The translations under genes were made by a program, and so were the position numbers. Below, one piece after another: positions 33,946 through 44,712 of a stretch of DNA of 64,000 nucleotides. The notes under the pieces were generated by a model, which worked only from the letters and a program-made list of their open reading frames with translations, did not search any database and had not been told where the DNA came from. Position 1 is the stretch's first letter, and each line of letters opens with the position of its first letter. This DNA comes from Enoplolaimus lenunculus. Its lineage: Eukaryota; Nematoda; Enoplea; Enoplida; Thoracostomopsidae. The stretch covers positions 1 through 64,000 of the forward strand of contig JASANG010000243.1 of the NCBI GenBank assembly GCA_030248215.1, written 5' to 3'.

Positions 33946-34452
33946 AAGATAAAAATGCCGGTTTTTAAACGTCATCGGATAAACGTAATATCACGAGTGG
34001 CCCAAATTCCAAGCTGCCCACTTGACCGGTAGATCGTATGACCATCCCATTCGTGCCTTAATTTGCATAGTGCAGAAGTATACAGCGACCGCTTGCTCAA
34101 ACGATCACATGGCTAAAAGTTTCAATGTTTACAAAAGTAGTCAGTGTGGCTACTGTTTTTTACAATCTAACGAACGCTGTACCCACAAAGATAATGTGAC
34201 GCGGTGTTCAGTTTGCGCCGGGTTTGCGCAAATTACAAACACGTTTTTGCAACATTTGATTTTGCATGAAAGGCTATAACTATACGACCAATTGAAAACA
34301 CGAAAATTATAGCAAAAAAATAAATTGCTACAATTAATGAATTAAACATTAAAATGTTGCTAGAACTTTTGTTTTTCTTTAATTTACCAATTACGACAAG
34401 GGGTTAGCAGTTGAAGATTTTGACAGTTTTTAAATTCTTGTGGAAAAATTAT
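33946..34452. other. No recognised feature
   Basis: Holds an 85-codon Cys/His-containing open frame at 34022-34279, without splice or family support. Confidence 0.4.
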
Positions 34453-34651
34453 GGCCCATGTAAAGATCAGGGGCGGAACGTTTTTCTGTGAGACTGCAAT
34501 AGATTATACTTAAGCTTTAGACTAATTTTTTTGCTCGGCTTAGGCTTAGGCTTAGGAATATGCTCATTCTTACGCTTAGGCTTACGCTTAGGCTTTGGCT
34601 TAGGATTAGGAATATACTTATACGGTTCCGCCCCTGTTTTTTACATTGGCC
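34453..34651 (+). mobile_element. G8-a MITE with perfect 8-bp duplication
   Basis: Starts GGCCCATGTAAAGATCAGG and ends CTGTTTTTTACATTGGC. The octamer AAAATTAT flanks it exactly on both sides (34445-34452 and 34652-34659). The core has TTAGGC and TTACGC words. Confidence 0.85.
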
Positions 34652-34652
34652 A

Positions 34653-35420
34653 AAATTATGAAAAATTTAGGAAATAAAAAATATATTGAAAAATAGTGGT
34701 ATACACCGCAAAGAAAATTGGATGTCTGAAATTGCATTTCAATATTGAACTACAGATATTTACAGATATTAATTAATAGCAGATAGAAATTATAATTTCC
34801 AATCTTGAAATGCGTCGAAAATGGGTTGATCTTGAAAACTCAAGCACGAACCGTGAAAGAAAATCCGTACTTTGCCGTTTCCATTTCCGTTACGGCAAAA
34901 AACTGAAACCGTTTATACTAATATCTAGATATATCATTAGAATAAATCAGCTAGTTTTTAATATTGTTCAGCATCATAAAACAGCCACATCTTTAGGTTT
35001 GCAGATTCGTTCTGAAATTCGGTTTGTAATAAATCATTTACGCCAGCGTTTAATGCCAAAAAATTGCAATTTGAAAATTTTATGACGTCCACGTTCAGAC
35101 CGTTTCTAAATATTCCGTTTTCACTCTTGCATCGCTCGTGAATTTTTCCGCAATTTGGTGGCATCAAAATTTTTATCGAACATTAAGATTCACATTGGTG
35201 CTGTGGCTTCAGTGTTTTAGGATACTTAATTTAATAGCAACCAGAACAGGTCGACGATGTGAATTTTGTCAAAAATTTCAACCAAAACAAGAAATTTTTT
35301 GCAACCTCAAGAGCCCAGAATCGTTGCCTCTAAAAACTGGCTTATACGCTTAATGGTTTTAGTCCAAAAACATTGTTAATTTTTTTTGGTGAAGCAAAAG
35401 CATTTGCACATGCGCGACAT
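34653..35420. other. No recognised feature
   Basis: AT-rich DNA with one 91-codon open frame that looks non-coding; nothing supported. Confidence 0.4.
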
Positions 35421-35423
35421 ATA

Positions 35424-35860
35424 CTGTTGTGTCCCGAATAAAAAGGAAGTAAAAAGAGGGGGTCCCCATTTTGAGTCCCAATCAATAGCGGTCCGTATTC
35501 ATAACAAGACTCCGTAAATTGATAGAGTCCCTAAACCCTAATAACAGTCCATAAATGTCAATAATCCCTAATTGCAACACATAAATGACTCCAGGACTAA
35601 ATAATTTGAGCTCGAAACTTTATGCCTAAATTTTGAAAGTACGTTCCTAAGTATAACCTTGCATTATCGCTCAAGCTATTGACACAAGACAAATAACGTT
35701 TAATTCAACGGATAGTTGCAGTACCAGTTATATATCTGTAACGAAGGGTGGCGGAGCTTGGTTTGAAAATAAATAACAGTCCGTAACCGAATAACCAGGG
35801 GGGTACGCTCTGGAGAGGCCAAATAAATATCATTGCAACCCTCTATTCGGGACACTACAG
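35424..35860. mobile_element. GAATAAG MITE, TA flanks
   Basis: TA at 35422-35423 and 35861-35862; ends CTGTTGTGTCCCGAATAAA and the inverse of CTATTCGGGACACTACAG. Same interior as the copy at 12789. Confidence 0.75.
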
Positions 35861-36132
35861 TACTTCTTTTGTGATTTTCCAATCAAATCAAAATCACGTA
35901 ATTAAGCTTTCCTGCGAAGCACCGACCATTTAGCATTCATTCTCTTTAAAACCTTAAACGTATTTGTTTACAGTTCAACCTTGCGTTCTGAAGCAGTGGG
36001 GAATCCAAAAAATTCTAACCATGGCCACACAATGCATAGTAGTGAAAAAGTCACTAACACAGCGAGATAGAATCCAAGCGCAATTTCAGTTGTAAACAAA
36101 TGTGTATATAAAGTTGGTCATAATTTTATACA

Positions 36133-36730
36133 CGGGCCGCGCCTTACCCGCGGAAGTTTCATTTTTTTATCCGCGGGCAAATCCATGCAAAATTGCTTTA
36201 CCCACTAGCAATCTTTACTCACCATTTTTTGTGATCAAGAAAAATTTGGTAAGTTTAGTTTTCCAGTAAACTGATTTTAAATTATGCATAATCGCTAAAC
36301 CTCAGTTGACATCACAACAAGCATTATTAGTAAGTAACTGGAATAATTCAACACATGGAGAATTATATATTTACCAAACGGTCAACAAGTTTTTCCGAAG
36401 TCGGAATCGTAGCTAATTGCCGAAACTTCTATCAAAAATTGAACAGGACACAAATGTCTATTTGCTGCCTGAGACAAATTCAGTCTTCCGGTTGCATCCT
36501 GTATACATGTAAAAACATACCGTTATTCTATAAAAAGCAAAACGCCGGTAACATCGGGCTAATACAGTTGAACCTATTGCGTTTGTCGTTTGTCACCAAA
36601 ATTCTAGGATGTGTAAAAATCACAAATATTTACCCGCACTTTGAAATTTTCACGCTGCTATACCTACCCACGTCAAATTTTTGTAGCCGGTCGCGTTTGC
36701 CTGCGGGTACCCAGGGTGCCCGCTGGTAGC
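36133..36730. mobile_element. Degenerate ACCCGCG repeat element
   Basis: Words such as TTACCCGCGG and TTTGCCTGCGGGTACCC recur; the right half aligns with 62640-62890. Ends are not resolved. Confidence 0.4.
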
Positions 36731-36788
36731 GTGCAACTCTTGTAATAAATCTGAGTGCAACATATATTGTTTTTCATTTCTGTCGGCG

Positions 36789-37758
36789 GGCCAGGGTTGT
36801 TTTTCTGGCAAAAACTTATGACCGGAAAACCTTATTTTTCATTGTTCTCTGGAAAAAATGGAAAAAATCCTTCTTTGTCTGAGTGAATTTTCAGTGTTAA
36901 TAGTATTCTCTAGTACGCTCAGAGATAATACTGTAACTCAATAGTAAATAAAATCAGGATGTATGCTAAGAAGTTGTCATTAAAAGCAAGAAATTTAAGA
37001 ACGGTGGCACATTACCAGCACAGGAATGGTGCAGCCGGAATTCGAGTCTCTTCAGTTTTACCACGCCTAGCTGGTGTTTGCGGCGAATGGTACATCAATT
37101 GCCTAACTTTTTGACAAAAGTTTTTGGGTCCCAAGCGGGCCTTTTTACCTCAAAAAATCTAATTTTTCAAACTTCAAATTTGGGTGTGGAATGATCAGGG
37201 AAGGTCATGAGAAGCTCATAAGTGCAGCGAATTAAAGTAGTCAGACGTGTGTTAGGTAAGTATATGTTAAATCGTACATTTTTGGGTGCCCTCTGACATT
37301 GAGCCTCTCATATACAGTAACCTCGCGAGTAAAGCAAGTTTAAATTCAGACGTATTTATGCGTTAAATCGTACGGTAAAGGCAAACTTTCAATTTTGGTC
37401 GCTTTAACCTCGGGCTACCGGTCGACGAAACTTGCTGAGCGAAGCGAACGAGATGAATCTTCAATTCAGAAATCCATTTATATATTCACATGCAGAAATT
37501 TCGGTCTTTTCGGGCATATAATGATTTCTGGTTGATATTACAGTAAACTGCACATGGTCACTGTTAGTGTGTTGCGTGTGTATACTGGCATGTCATCTAA
37601 ATAACATTATTTGATATCATATTTAGTTGCAAGTTATATATTTAAGGAAAGTTTAATGTTTTCCATGTTTTCCATTTTTCCCACCCCCTCGAAAAAAATG
37701 GCAAAAAAATTATAAAAAAACCCTATTTTTGTAGTACTTTTTTTCGGCCAACAACCTT
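36789..37758. mobile_element. TTTTCTGGCAAAAAC element with inverted ends
   Basis: GGGTTGTTTTTCTGGCAAAA at the left and an inverted counterpart near 37700-37758, with GAAAAAATGG words at both ends. A relative lies at 53146-53630 in the opposite sense. Non-coding. Confidence 0.45.
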
Positions 37759-37759
37759 G

Positions 37760-38247
37760 TGGATAGCCATGATCTGTCAGTCTTCGCACGTGTTTTCAGC
37801 GCACTTTGCTAAACATGGACGCTTTTTTTACGATTATTTGAGTTATTCCTTAAAAATACTACATTATTAATCTATTTATTGCTAAACTGTATTATAAGAA
37901 GCCGTCGTTTTAAGCAGTTAATTATTGTTTACGCATCGGTGCAGTTGAAATACACTCGTAAAGCAGTCTTCGTACTTGAAAGTTAAATAATGTGTTTGAT
38001 GCGACCGCACTGTATTGCGTTCGAAATGCATTTTTGAAATCACATTTTTGAGTTCTAAAACGTATGCATTGGCTGGTGTTGGATTTGTTTTATAATTAAT
38101 AGCGGTAGTTGCACCCAGATCCAACATTGATAATTAGCTGGGTTTTAAATGCTTTCACAATGTATATACTATGTCAAAGAAAATAATTCGTTAACCGATA
38201 CGCGGTTTACTTACGTTTATAGAATTAAACTATCAGTAAATTGATAG
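37760..38247. other. No recognised feature
   Basis: AT-rich; nothing supported. Confidence 0.5.
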
Positions 38248-38334
38248 CAGGTACTGGCCAATGTTACTTCAAAGGCCGTCCCATTTTCCCGGGACAGAAA
38301 TGTACCAGGAGTACCCGTCCCATTTTCCCGGCAT

Positions 38335-38962
38335 AACTGAGACAGCGGCACAGTTGGGACAGATGAGATAGTGGGACAGTTGGGACAGCTGGGACAGTTG
38401 GGACAGATGGGACAGATGGAACAAATGGGACAGCGGGACAGATCGGACAGCGGGACAGATGGGACAGTTGGGACAGTTGGGACAGACGGGACAGTTGGGA
38501 CACTTGGGACAGTAGGGACAAACGGGATAGATGGGACAGATGGGACAGTTGGGATAGATGGAACAGTTTGGACGGATGGGACAGTTGGGACAGATGGGAC
38601 AGTTGGAACAGATGGGTCAGTTCGGACAGATGGGACAGTTGGGACAGATGAGACAGTTGGGACAGATGGGACAGTTGGGACAAATGGGACAGATGGGAGA
38701 GATGGGACAGATGAGACAGTTGGGACAGATGGGACAGTTGGGACAGTTGGGACAGATGGGACAGCTGGGACAGTTGAGACAGATGGGACAGTTGGGACAG
38801 CTGGGACAGATGGGACAATTGGGACAGTTGGGGGACAGTTGGGACAGATGGGACAGTTGGGACAGATGGGACAGTTGGGACAGATGGGACAGTTGGGACA
38901 GATGGGACAGTTGGGACAGATGGGACAGTTGGGACAGATGGGACAGATGGGACAGCTGGGAC
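38335..38962. repeat. GGGACAG minisatellite, 9/18-bp period
   Basis: Units GGGACAGTT and GGGACAGAT alternate for about 600 bp. Open frames on both strands (GTDGTVGTD; LSQLSHLSQ) are by-products. The terminal repeat itself contains GGGACAG (38295-38301), so the array may have grown from the transposon end. Two units also occur between the transposase copies. Confidence 0.9.
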
Positions 38963-39170
38963 GGTACCTTGTGTTTCAGAAGTAACTACCCAGTGTTTGA
39001 TGCTAAACTATCGGTTGACTGGGCCGTGGTAGCTCGCCGGTTTTTTGTATAATTATAGAGAAGCAACTACCCACACTTTGTCAATCAATATCTTCTGGCG
39101 TAATATTTCGCAGTGGTTGTTTATCGCTGTTTTTTATATTTCAGGTTATTATAAATATACTGTTTATACC

Positions 39171-40112
39171 ATGGGTTCCCCACGACGATCTCACCCTGGA
39201 AAAATCTGTGTTGTAAAACTTTACTATAAATACAGAAATTATGCCGAAGTCTCACGCCATTGGAAAAATCATTTCGACTCAATACCTCCTACTCGCAAGA
39301 CGATGGCTGATATTATTTCCCGATTCGAGGACACTGGTAGTGTGGCGGAACGGCTGAGGCCGGGTCGTCCAAAGTCTGCCACAAGTGGAGACCAGAAAGC
39401 TGCATTAAGCGCTGCGGGATCCAGGAGCCCCCAGAAGTCAACTCGAAGGGCTTCCCTCCAGCTGGGTATTCCTCATACTTCCGTTAGGCGCCTTTACAAG
39501 AAGCTTAACTTGAAACCCTTTAAGCCCGTCTTATCCATGGACTCTCTGATGATGAGTTCGATCGCAGAGTCCAGTTTTGTCACACATTTATGGACATGGT
39601 GGAAAGCAGTCCGTTGGACCTTGGTCACATTTTGTGGACCGACGAGGCGGTTTTCAAGCTCAATGGTCACGTTATTCGCCATAATTGTGGTTATTGGTCT
39701 GAAGACAATCCACATGTCACGATTAACAAAGAGGTCAACGCCCCTGGAGTCTGTGTCTGGGCCGGAATTTGTTCACGAGGCATCGCTGTTCCATTCTTTT
39801 TTGACGGCAATGTCAATAAAACCAGCTATTTGGAACTTTTATCTGTGAATGTCTACCCGGAAATCGCAACCGAGGACATTGTTTTCATGCATGACGGAGC
39901 CCATGCCCCACTACGCTACCGAAGTCCGCGCTTGGCTGGACGAGAGGTTCCCGAATCGATGGATCGGCCGCAGAGGTGCCATCGAGTGGCCAGCTAGGTC
40001 ACCAGACTTAACTCCGCCTGAATTCTTTCTTTGGGGTGTTGTGAAAGATGTTTATGGAAGTAGGGCGAAGGACCCTCAAGAATTGATGGACAGAATAAAA
40101 TCTGCATTTTCT
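39171..40112 (+). pseudogene. IS630/Tc1/mariner-type transposase, unit 1
   Basis: The start ATG follows TTTATACC. Residues 1-120 are a helix-turn-helix region (AEVSRHWKNHFDSIPPTRKT) with the linker GRPKSAT typical of Tc1/mariner proteins. The DDE region is in other frames: WTDEAVF (first Asp), CVWAGI, HDGA (second Asp), then RSPDLTPPEFFLWG, with Glu or Asp as third residue. Spacing from the second Asp to PPE is about 41 residues. The frame changes near 39540 and again near 39905, so no single protein is made. The 3' end is replaced by minisatellite. It resembles transposases common in arthropod genomes. Confidence 0.8.
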
Positions 40113-40347
40113 ATACTTGGGACAGATGGGACAGTTATATATACCTTGTGTTTCAGAAGTAACTACCCAGTGTTTGATGCTAAACTATCGGTTGACTGGG
40201 CCGTGGTAGCTCGCCGGTTTTTTGTATAATTATAGAGAAGCAACTACCCACACTTTGTCAATCAATATCTTCTGGCGTAATATTTCGCAGTGGTTGTTTA
40301 TCGCTGTTTTTTATATTTCAGGTTATTATAAATATACTGTTTATACC

Positions 40348-41289
40348 ATGGGTTCCCCACGACGATCTCACCCTGGAAAAATCTGTGTTGTAAATCTTTA
40401 CTATAAATACAGAAATTATGCCGAAGTCTCACGCCATTGGAAAAATCATTTCGACTCAATACCTCCTACTCGCAAGACGATGGCTGATATTATTTCCCGA
40501 TTCGAGGACACTGGTAGTGTGGCGGAACGGCTGAGGCCGGGTCGTCCAAAGTCTGCCACAAGTGGAGACCAGAAAGCTGCATTAAGCGCTGCGGGATCCA
40601 GGAGCCCCCAGAAGTCAACTCGAAGGGCTTCCCTCCAGCTGGGTATTCCTCATACTTCCGTTAGGCGCCTTTACAAGAAGCTTAACTTGAAACCCTTTAA
40701 GCCCGTCTTATCCATGGACTCTCTGATGATGAGTTCGATCGCAGAGTCCAGTTTTGTCACACATTTATGGACATGGTGGAAAGCAGTCCGTTGGACCTTG
40801 GTCACATTTTGTGGACCGACGAGGCGGTTTTCAAGCTCAATGGTCACGTTATTCGCCATAATTGTGGTTATTGGTCTGAAGACAATCCACATGTCACGAT
40901 TAACAAAGAGGTCAACGCCCCTGGAGTCTGTGTCTGGGCCGGAATTTGTTCACGAGGCATCGCTGTTCCATTCTTTTTTGACGGCAATGTCAATAAAACC
41001 AGCTATTTGGAACTTTTATCTGTGAATGTCTACCCGGAAATCGCAACCGAGGACATTGTTTTCATGCATGACGGAGCCCATGCCCCACTACGCTACCGAA
41101 GTCCGCGCTTGGCTGGACGAGAGGTTCCCGAATCGATGGATCGGCCGCAGAGGTGCCATCGAGTGGCCAGCTAGGTCACCAGACTTAACTCCGCCTGAAT
41201 TCTTTCTTTGGGGTGTTGTGAAAGATGTTTATGGAAGTAGGGCGAAGGACCCTCAAGAATTGATGGACAGAATAAAATCAGCATTTTCT
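40348..41289 (+). pseudogene. IS630/Tc1/mariner-type transposase, unit 2
   Basis: Same as unit 1, including the same two frame changes (near 40717 and 41082) and the same 3' truncation into GGGACAG sequence. It differs from unit 1 at very few bases, for example AATCTTTAC versus AACTTTAC near the start. Confidence 0.8.
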
Positions 41290-41524
41290 ATACTTGGGAC
41301 AGATGGGACAGTTATATATACCTTGTGTTTCAGAAGTAACTACCCAGTGTTTGATGCTAAACTATCGGTTGACTGGGCCGTGGTAGCTCGCCGGTTTTTT
41401 GTATAATTATAGAGAAGCAACTACCCACACTTTGTCAATCAATATCTTCTGGCGTAATATTTCGCAGTGGTTGTTTATCGCTGTTTTTTATATTTCAGGT
41501 TATTATAAATATACTGTTTATACC

Positions 41525-42559
41525 ATGGGTTCCCCACGACGATCTCACCCTGGAAAAATCTGTGTTGTAAATCTTTACTATAAATACAGAAATTATGCCG
41601 AAGTCTCACGCCATTGGAAAAATCATTTCGACTCAATACCTCCTACTCGCAAGACGATGGCTGATATTATTTCCCGATTCGAGGACACTGGTAGTGTGGC
41701 GGAACGGCTGAGGCCGGGTCGTCCAAAGTCTGCCACAAGTGGAGACCAGAAAGCTGCATTAAGCGCTGCGGGATCCAGGAGCCCCCAGAAGTCAACTCGA
41801 AGGGCTTCCCTCCAGCTGGGTATTCCTCATACTTCCGTTAGGCGCCTTTACAAGAAGCTTAACTTGAAACCCTTTAAGCCCGTCTTATCCATGGACTCTC
41901 TGGTGATGAGTTCGATCGCAGAGTCCAGTTTTGTCACACATTTATGGACATGGTGGAAAGCAGTCCGTTGGACCTTGGTCACATTTTGTGGACCGACGAG
42001 GCGGTTTTCAAGCTCAATGGTCACGTTATTCGCCATAATTGTGGTTATTGGTCTGAAGACAATCCACATGTCACGATTAACAAAGAGGTCAACGCCCCTG
42101 GAGTCTGTGTCTGGGCCGGAATTTGTTCACGAGGCATCGCTGTTCCATTCTTTTTTGACGGAAATGTCAATAAAACCAGCTATTTGGAACTTTTATCTGT
42201 GAATGTCTACCCGGAAATCGGAACCGAGGACATTGTTTTCATGCATGACGGAGCCCATGCCCCACTACGCTACCGAAGTCCGCGCTTGGCTGGACGAGAG
42301 GTTCCCGAATCGATGGATCGGCCGCAGAGGTGCCATCGAGTGGCCAGCTAGGTCACCAGACTTAACTCCGCCTGAATTCTTTCTTTGGGGTGTTGTGAAA
42401 GATGTTTATGGAAGTAGGGCGAAGGACCCTCAAGAATTGATGGACAGAATAAAATCAGCATTTTCTAAAATTCCAGTGGACTTATGCGCCAAAGTTTACC
42501 GATCTGTACCATCCCGACTGAAGAAATGCGCCTGTGCATATGTAAACAGGAGCGCTTAA
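41525..42559 (+). pseudogene. IS630/Tc1/mariner-type transposase, unit 3, full 3' end
   Basis: Same frame changes as units 1 and 2, but the gene end is present: SAFSKIPVDLCAKVYRSVPS and a stop at 42557-42559, about 30 bp before the right terminal repeat. This shows that the transposase is native to the element and was not an insertion. It is the best representative of the ancestral gene. Confidence 0.8.
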
Positions 42560-42622
42560 GTGTGCACTCCGAGTATATTTGTGTCCCGGGAAACTGGGAC
42601 GGCCTTTATAGTAACCTGGGCC

Positions 42623-43024
42623 CAGATATTGATACTTTTGTACAACGATCAGTATATTGTTGTAAACAAAGTGTAATACTATGCTTGGGAACACTGCCAA
42701 AAATACTTATGTGGGTCTTTCTAGCATTACCTACTAATATAGATGTGATATTTGCAGTGATAAAAAACTAAACCTGAGTATAGTATTAATGACCTTTAAC
42801 TGCAGTGGCGCGAAGGGACCTTACTATTTTTGTAATAATTTTTCGTGCTAAGTAATGTCAAATTTCTTGGCGTTAAAATTAAAAGGAACCGGCTCCATCG
42901 CTCTCCACTGACGCTGCACATTATTCGTCCAGCGTATTCGAGAGTATGTGCATGCGCGTACTTACAACCCATTAGGACGTGAGAGAGGGATGCTTGCAGC
43001 AAAAATGACTCTGGTAAAGAAACT
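42623..43024. other. No recognised feature
   Basis: Unremarkable AT-rich DNA between two transposons. Confidence 0.5.
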
Positions 43025-43199
43025 GTCCAATGAAAAGAACAGGGGTGCAACAGTATTATAAGCAGATGCCTATGCGGAAGAATTAGCATATTTATAGGCC
43101 TAAGCCTAAGCATAAGCAAAGCAAAGATAGTCAAAAGCTTAAGATTACTCTTTTCTAGTCCCACATGAAAAAGTTCCGCCCCTGATTTGTACATGGGCC
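43025..43199 (-). mobile_element. G8-a MITE
   Basis: Ends GTCCAATGAAAAGAACAGG and CCTGATTTGTACATGGGCC. Flanks AAGAAACT and AAGAACCT match at 7 of 8. Short CCTAAG core. Confidence 0.75.
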
Positions 43200-43209
43200 A
43201 AGAACCTTA

Positions 43210-44105
43210 TCGGGCATTCTCGTCACCGGAAACAATATTTTCTTTGCTGCTTTAATGTATTAATGTAAAAATGATAATGGTTTAATTATTTCATATAATT
43301 TTATTGGTTGCCGACGTCAATATAGATGGCGTTGCTAGCAAGGAGTAATAAAAATATTCGTTTCCAGTAAAAATAAGTGTCCGGTTCCGTTATAGAAATA
43401 ATGGAAATTTTTGTTATTTTTCTGCTAATTGTTAGCTGTAAACTATTGTAAATTCATGTGTTTTTAAATACGTTGCAATTGTTCGATTTAAAATAAAAAA
43501 ATAGAAATTCATCTTGGTTGCTAGCCGTCGTCCTGTTGACAATGACTGCGATGTTCGATTTCCACGACAAAATGGTTTAGCCCACCCGTGATAAAATAAT
43601 AAATGCATTTATACCAGGGGGTAACCGGGTATCCGTTTCAAGATAAAAATCGGTATCTATTTCCGTCTTGGTTATAAAAATACAGCAAATTCCGTTATTT
43701 TTACGCTCAAAATTAGTTATAACTAACGTATATATCCTGCAATTTTTCATTACAAATATGCTGCAATTGTTCGAAACGGAATAAAATTTCGAAATTCATC
43801 CGATATCACAAAGATTTCCGCGCATCCGCCATTGTTTCTTTAAAATTTTAAAAAGCTCGTAAATATTTGCACGTTTCAATTGTGTCGACACACACATAAA
43901 ACATCTTTGAAACTTTTTGTACTGCAACATCCGGTTTTCGTTTCCGGTTTCGTTATTTCGATCACTATCCGTTTTCGTTATTTTAACAATTCGTTTACAC
44001 ACTGATCTACGCCTATCTCGTTACGCCCGCGACAAATCCAGATTATTGCCGCAAGAAATTTTGTCTTCGCTGAAACTGTGCGCAGATTTCCACAGTTGTA
44101 CCCAT
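43210..44105. mobile_element. CCGTTTCCG repeat family, two degenerate copies
   Basis: Two stretches (about 43210-43540 and 43615-44105) share words such as CCGTTATTTT, GCTCAAAATTAGT and CTGCAATTGTTCGAAA with each other and with 49845-50175. Ends and class are unresolved. Confidence 0.5.
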
Positions 44106-44286
44106 ACGCATATCTTCTCTGGTGAGTTAAACGCCACTGGTGGATCCAAAAAAGAGCCACCCACGGCGTGGTTCCCTAACGATATTCAAAGCCACAATTT
44201 ACTATCAAGATTACCGCTGATATGGCATTCAGCTTCAGACTTGCCTCGCTCGCGAGCTCCACGTCCTTCGACGTTTAAAACTTATC

Positions 44287-44537
44287 GGCCCATTTTGCTT
44301 TAAGGGGCGTCCAGGTTTCTTGTGGGCACTATAAAAGAGTAGGTTTATATTCTAGATTACATAGTTTCGCTTAGGCTTACGCTTAGACTTAGGCTTACGC
44401 TTAGAAACTCGTTTTTGCAACGCTTAGGCTTAGGCTTAGGATTAGGCTTAGGAACTCGTTTTTGCAACGCTTAGGCCTAGGCTTAGGCTTAAGAATACGC
44501 TTTGTCATCTGTTACGCCCCTCAAAGTAACATTGGTC
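44287..44537 (+). mobile_element. G8-b MITE upstream of gene B
   Basis: Starts GGCCCATTTTGCTTTAAGGG and ends CAAAGTAACATTGGTC. Flanks AACTTATC and AATTTATC match at 7 of 8. An internal piece with TTAGGC words and AACTCGTTTTTGCAACG is duplicated. It ends 175 bp before the gene B start. Confidence 0.8.
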
Positions 44538-44712
44538 AATTTATCCGTCTACCACAAGTTAAAATTAATCAAAAGATGCCACAAAAGTTTCAAATTTATA
44601 TAAGTCAAACATTTTAGCGTAACTTTATAACTATTTTATTGATTATTTTACATTCCTGCGCGCAGTTCAACCGCAAGACAGCAGCAGTATTCCAATAAGA
44701 TATTATTAAGTT

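Larger units (their letters stand above)
38966..42559. repeat. Three tandem 1177-bp transposase units
   Basis: Units start at 38966, 40143 and 41320 (ACCTTGTGTTTCAGAAGTAA). They are almost identical, differing at a handful of bases per kilobase. The first two end in GCATTTTCTA, joined to TACTTGGGACAGATGGGAC and then the next unit. The third runs on to the natural gene end. Near-identity points to recent amplification. Confidence 0.9.
38256..42622 (+). mobile_element. 4.4-kb DNA transposon with G8-b-like ends
   Basis: The left end GGCCAATGTTACTTCAAAGG and the right end, whose complement is GGCCCAGGTTACTATAAAGG, continue inward as GCCGTCCC...TCCCGGGAC on both sides, about 43 bp of inverted repeat. 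Flanking octamers CAGGTACT and CAGATATT agree at 6 of 8. Inside are a GGGACAG minisatellite and three head-to-tail units of one transposase gene. Only the last unit keeps the full gene end next to the right terminus. The ends match the G8-b MITEs, especially 61754-61998. Confidence 0.8.

Noticed and set aside
34022-34279. 85-codon Cys/His-containing open frame as a gene
   Set aside because: No splice-linked neighbour, no recognised domain, no homologue in the window.
37018-37095. tRNA-like sequence on the minus strand
   Set aside because: ACTCGAATTCC looks like a B box, but the A-box region and spacing do not fit a tRNA.
38264-39052. Long open frames with GTDGTVGTD and LSQLSHLSQ repeats on both strands
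   Set aside because: They are forced by a 9/18-bp minisatellite with no stop in several frames; no start context or conserved end.
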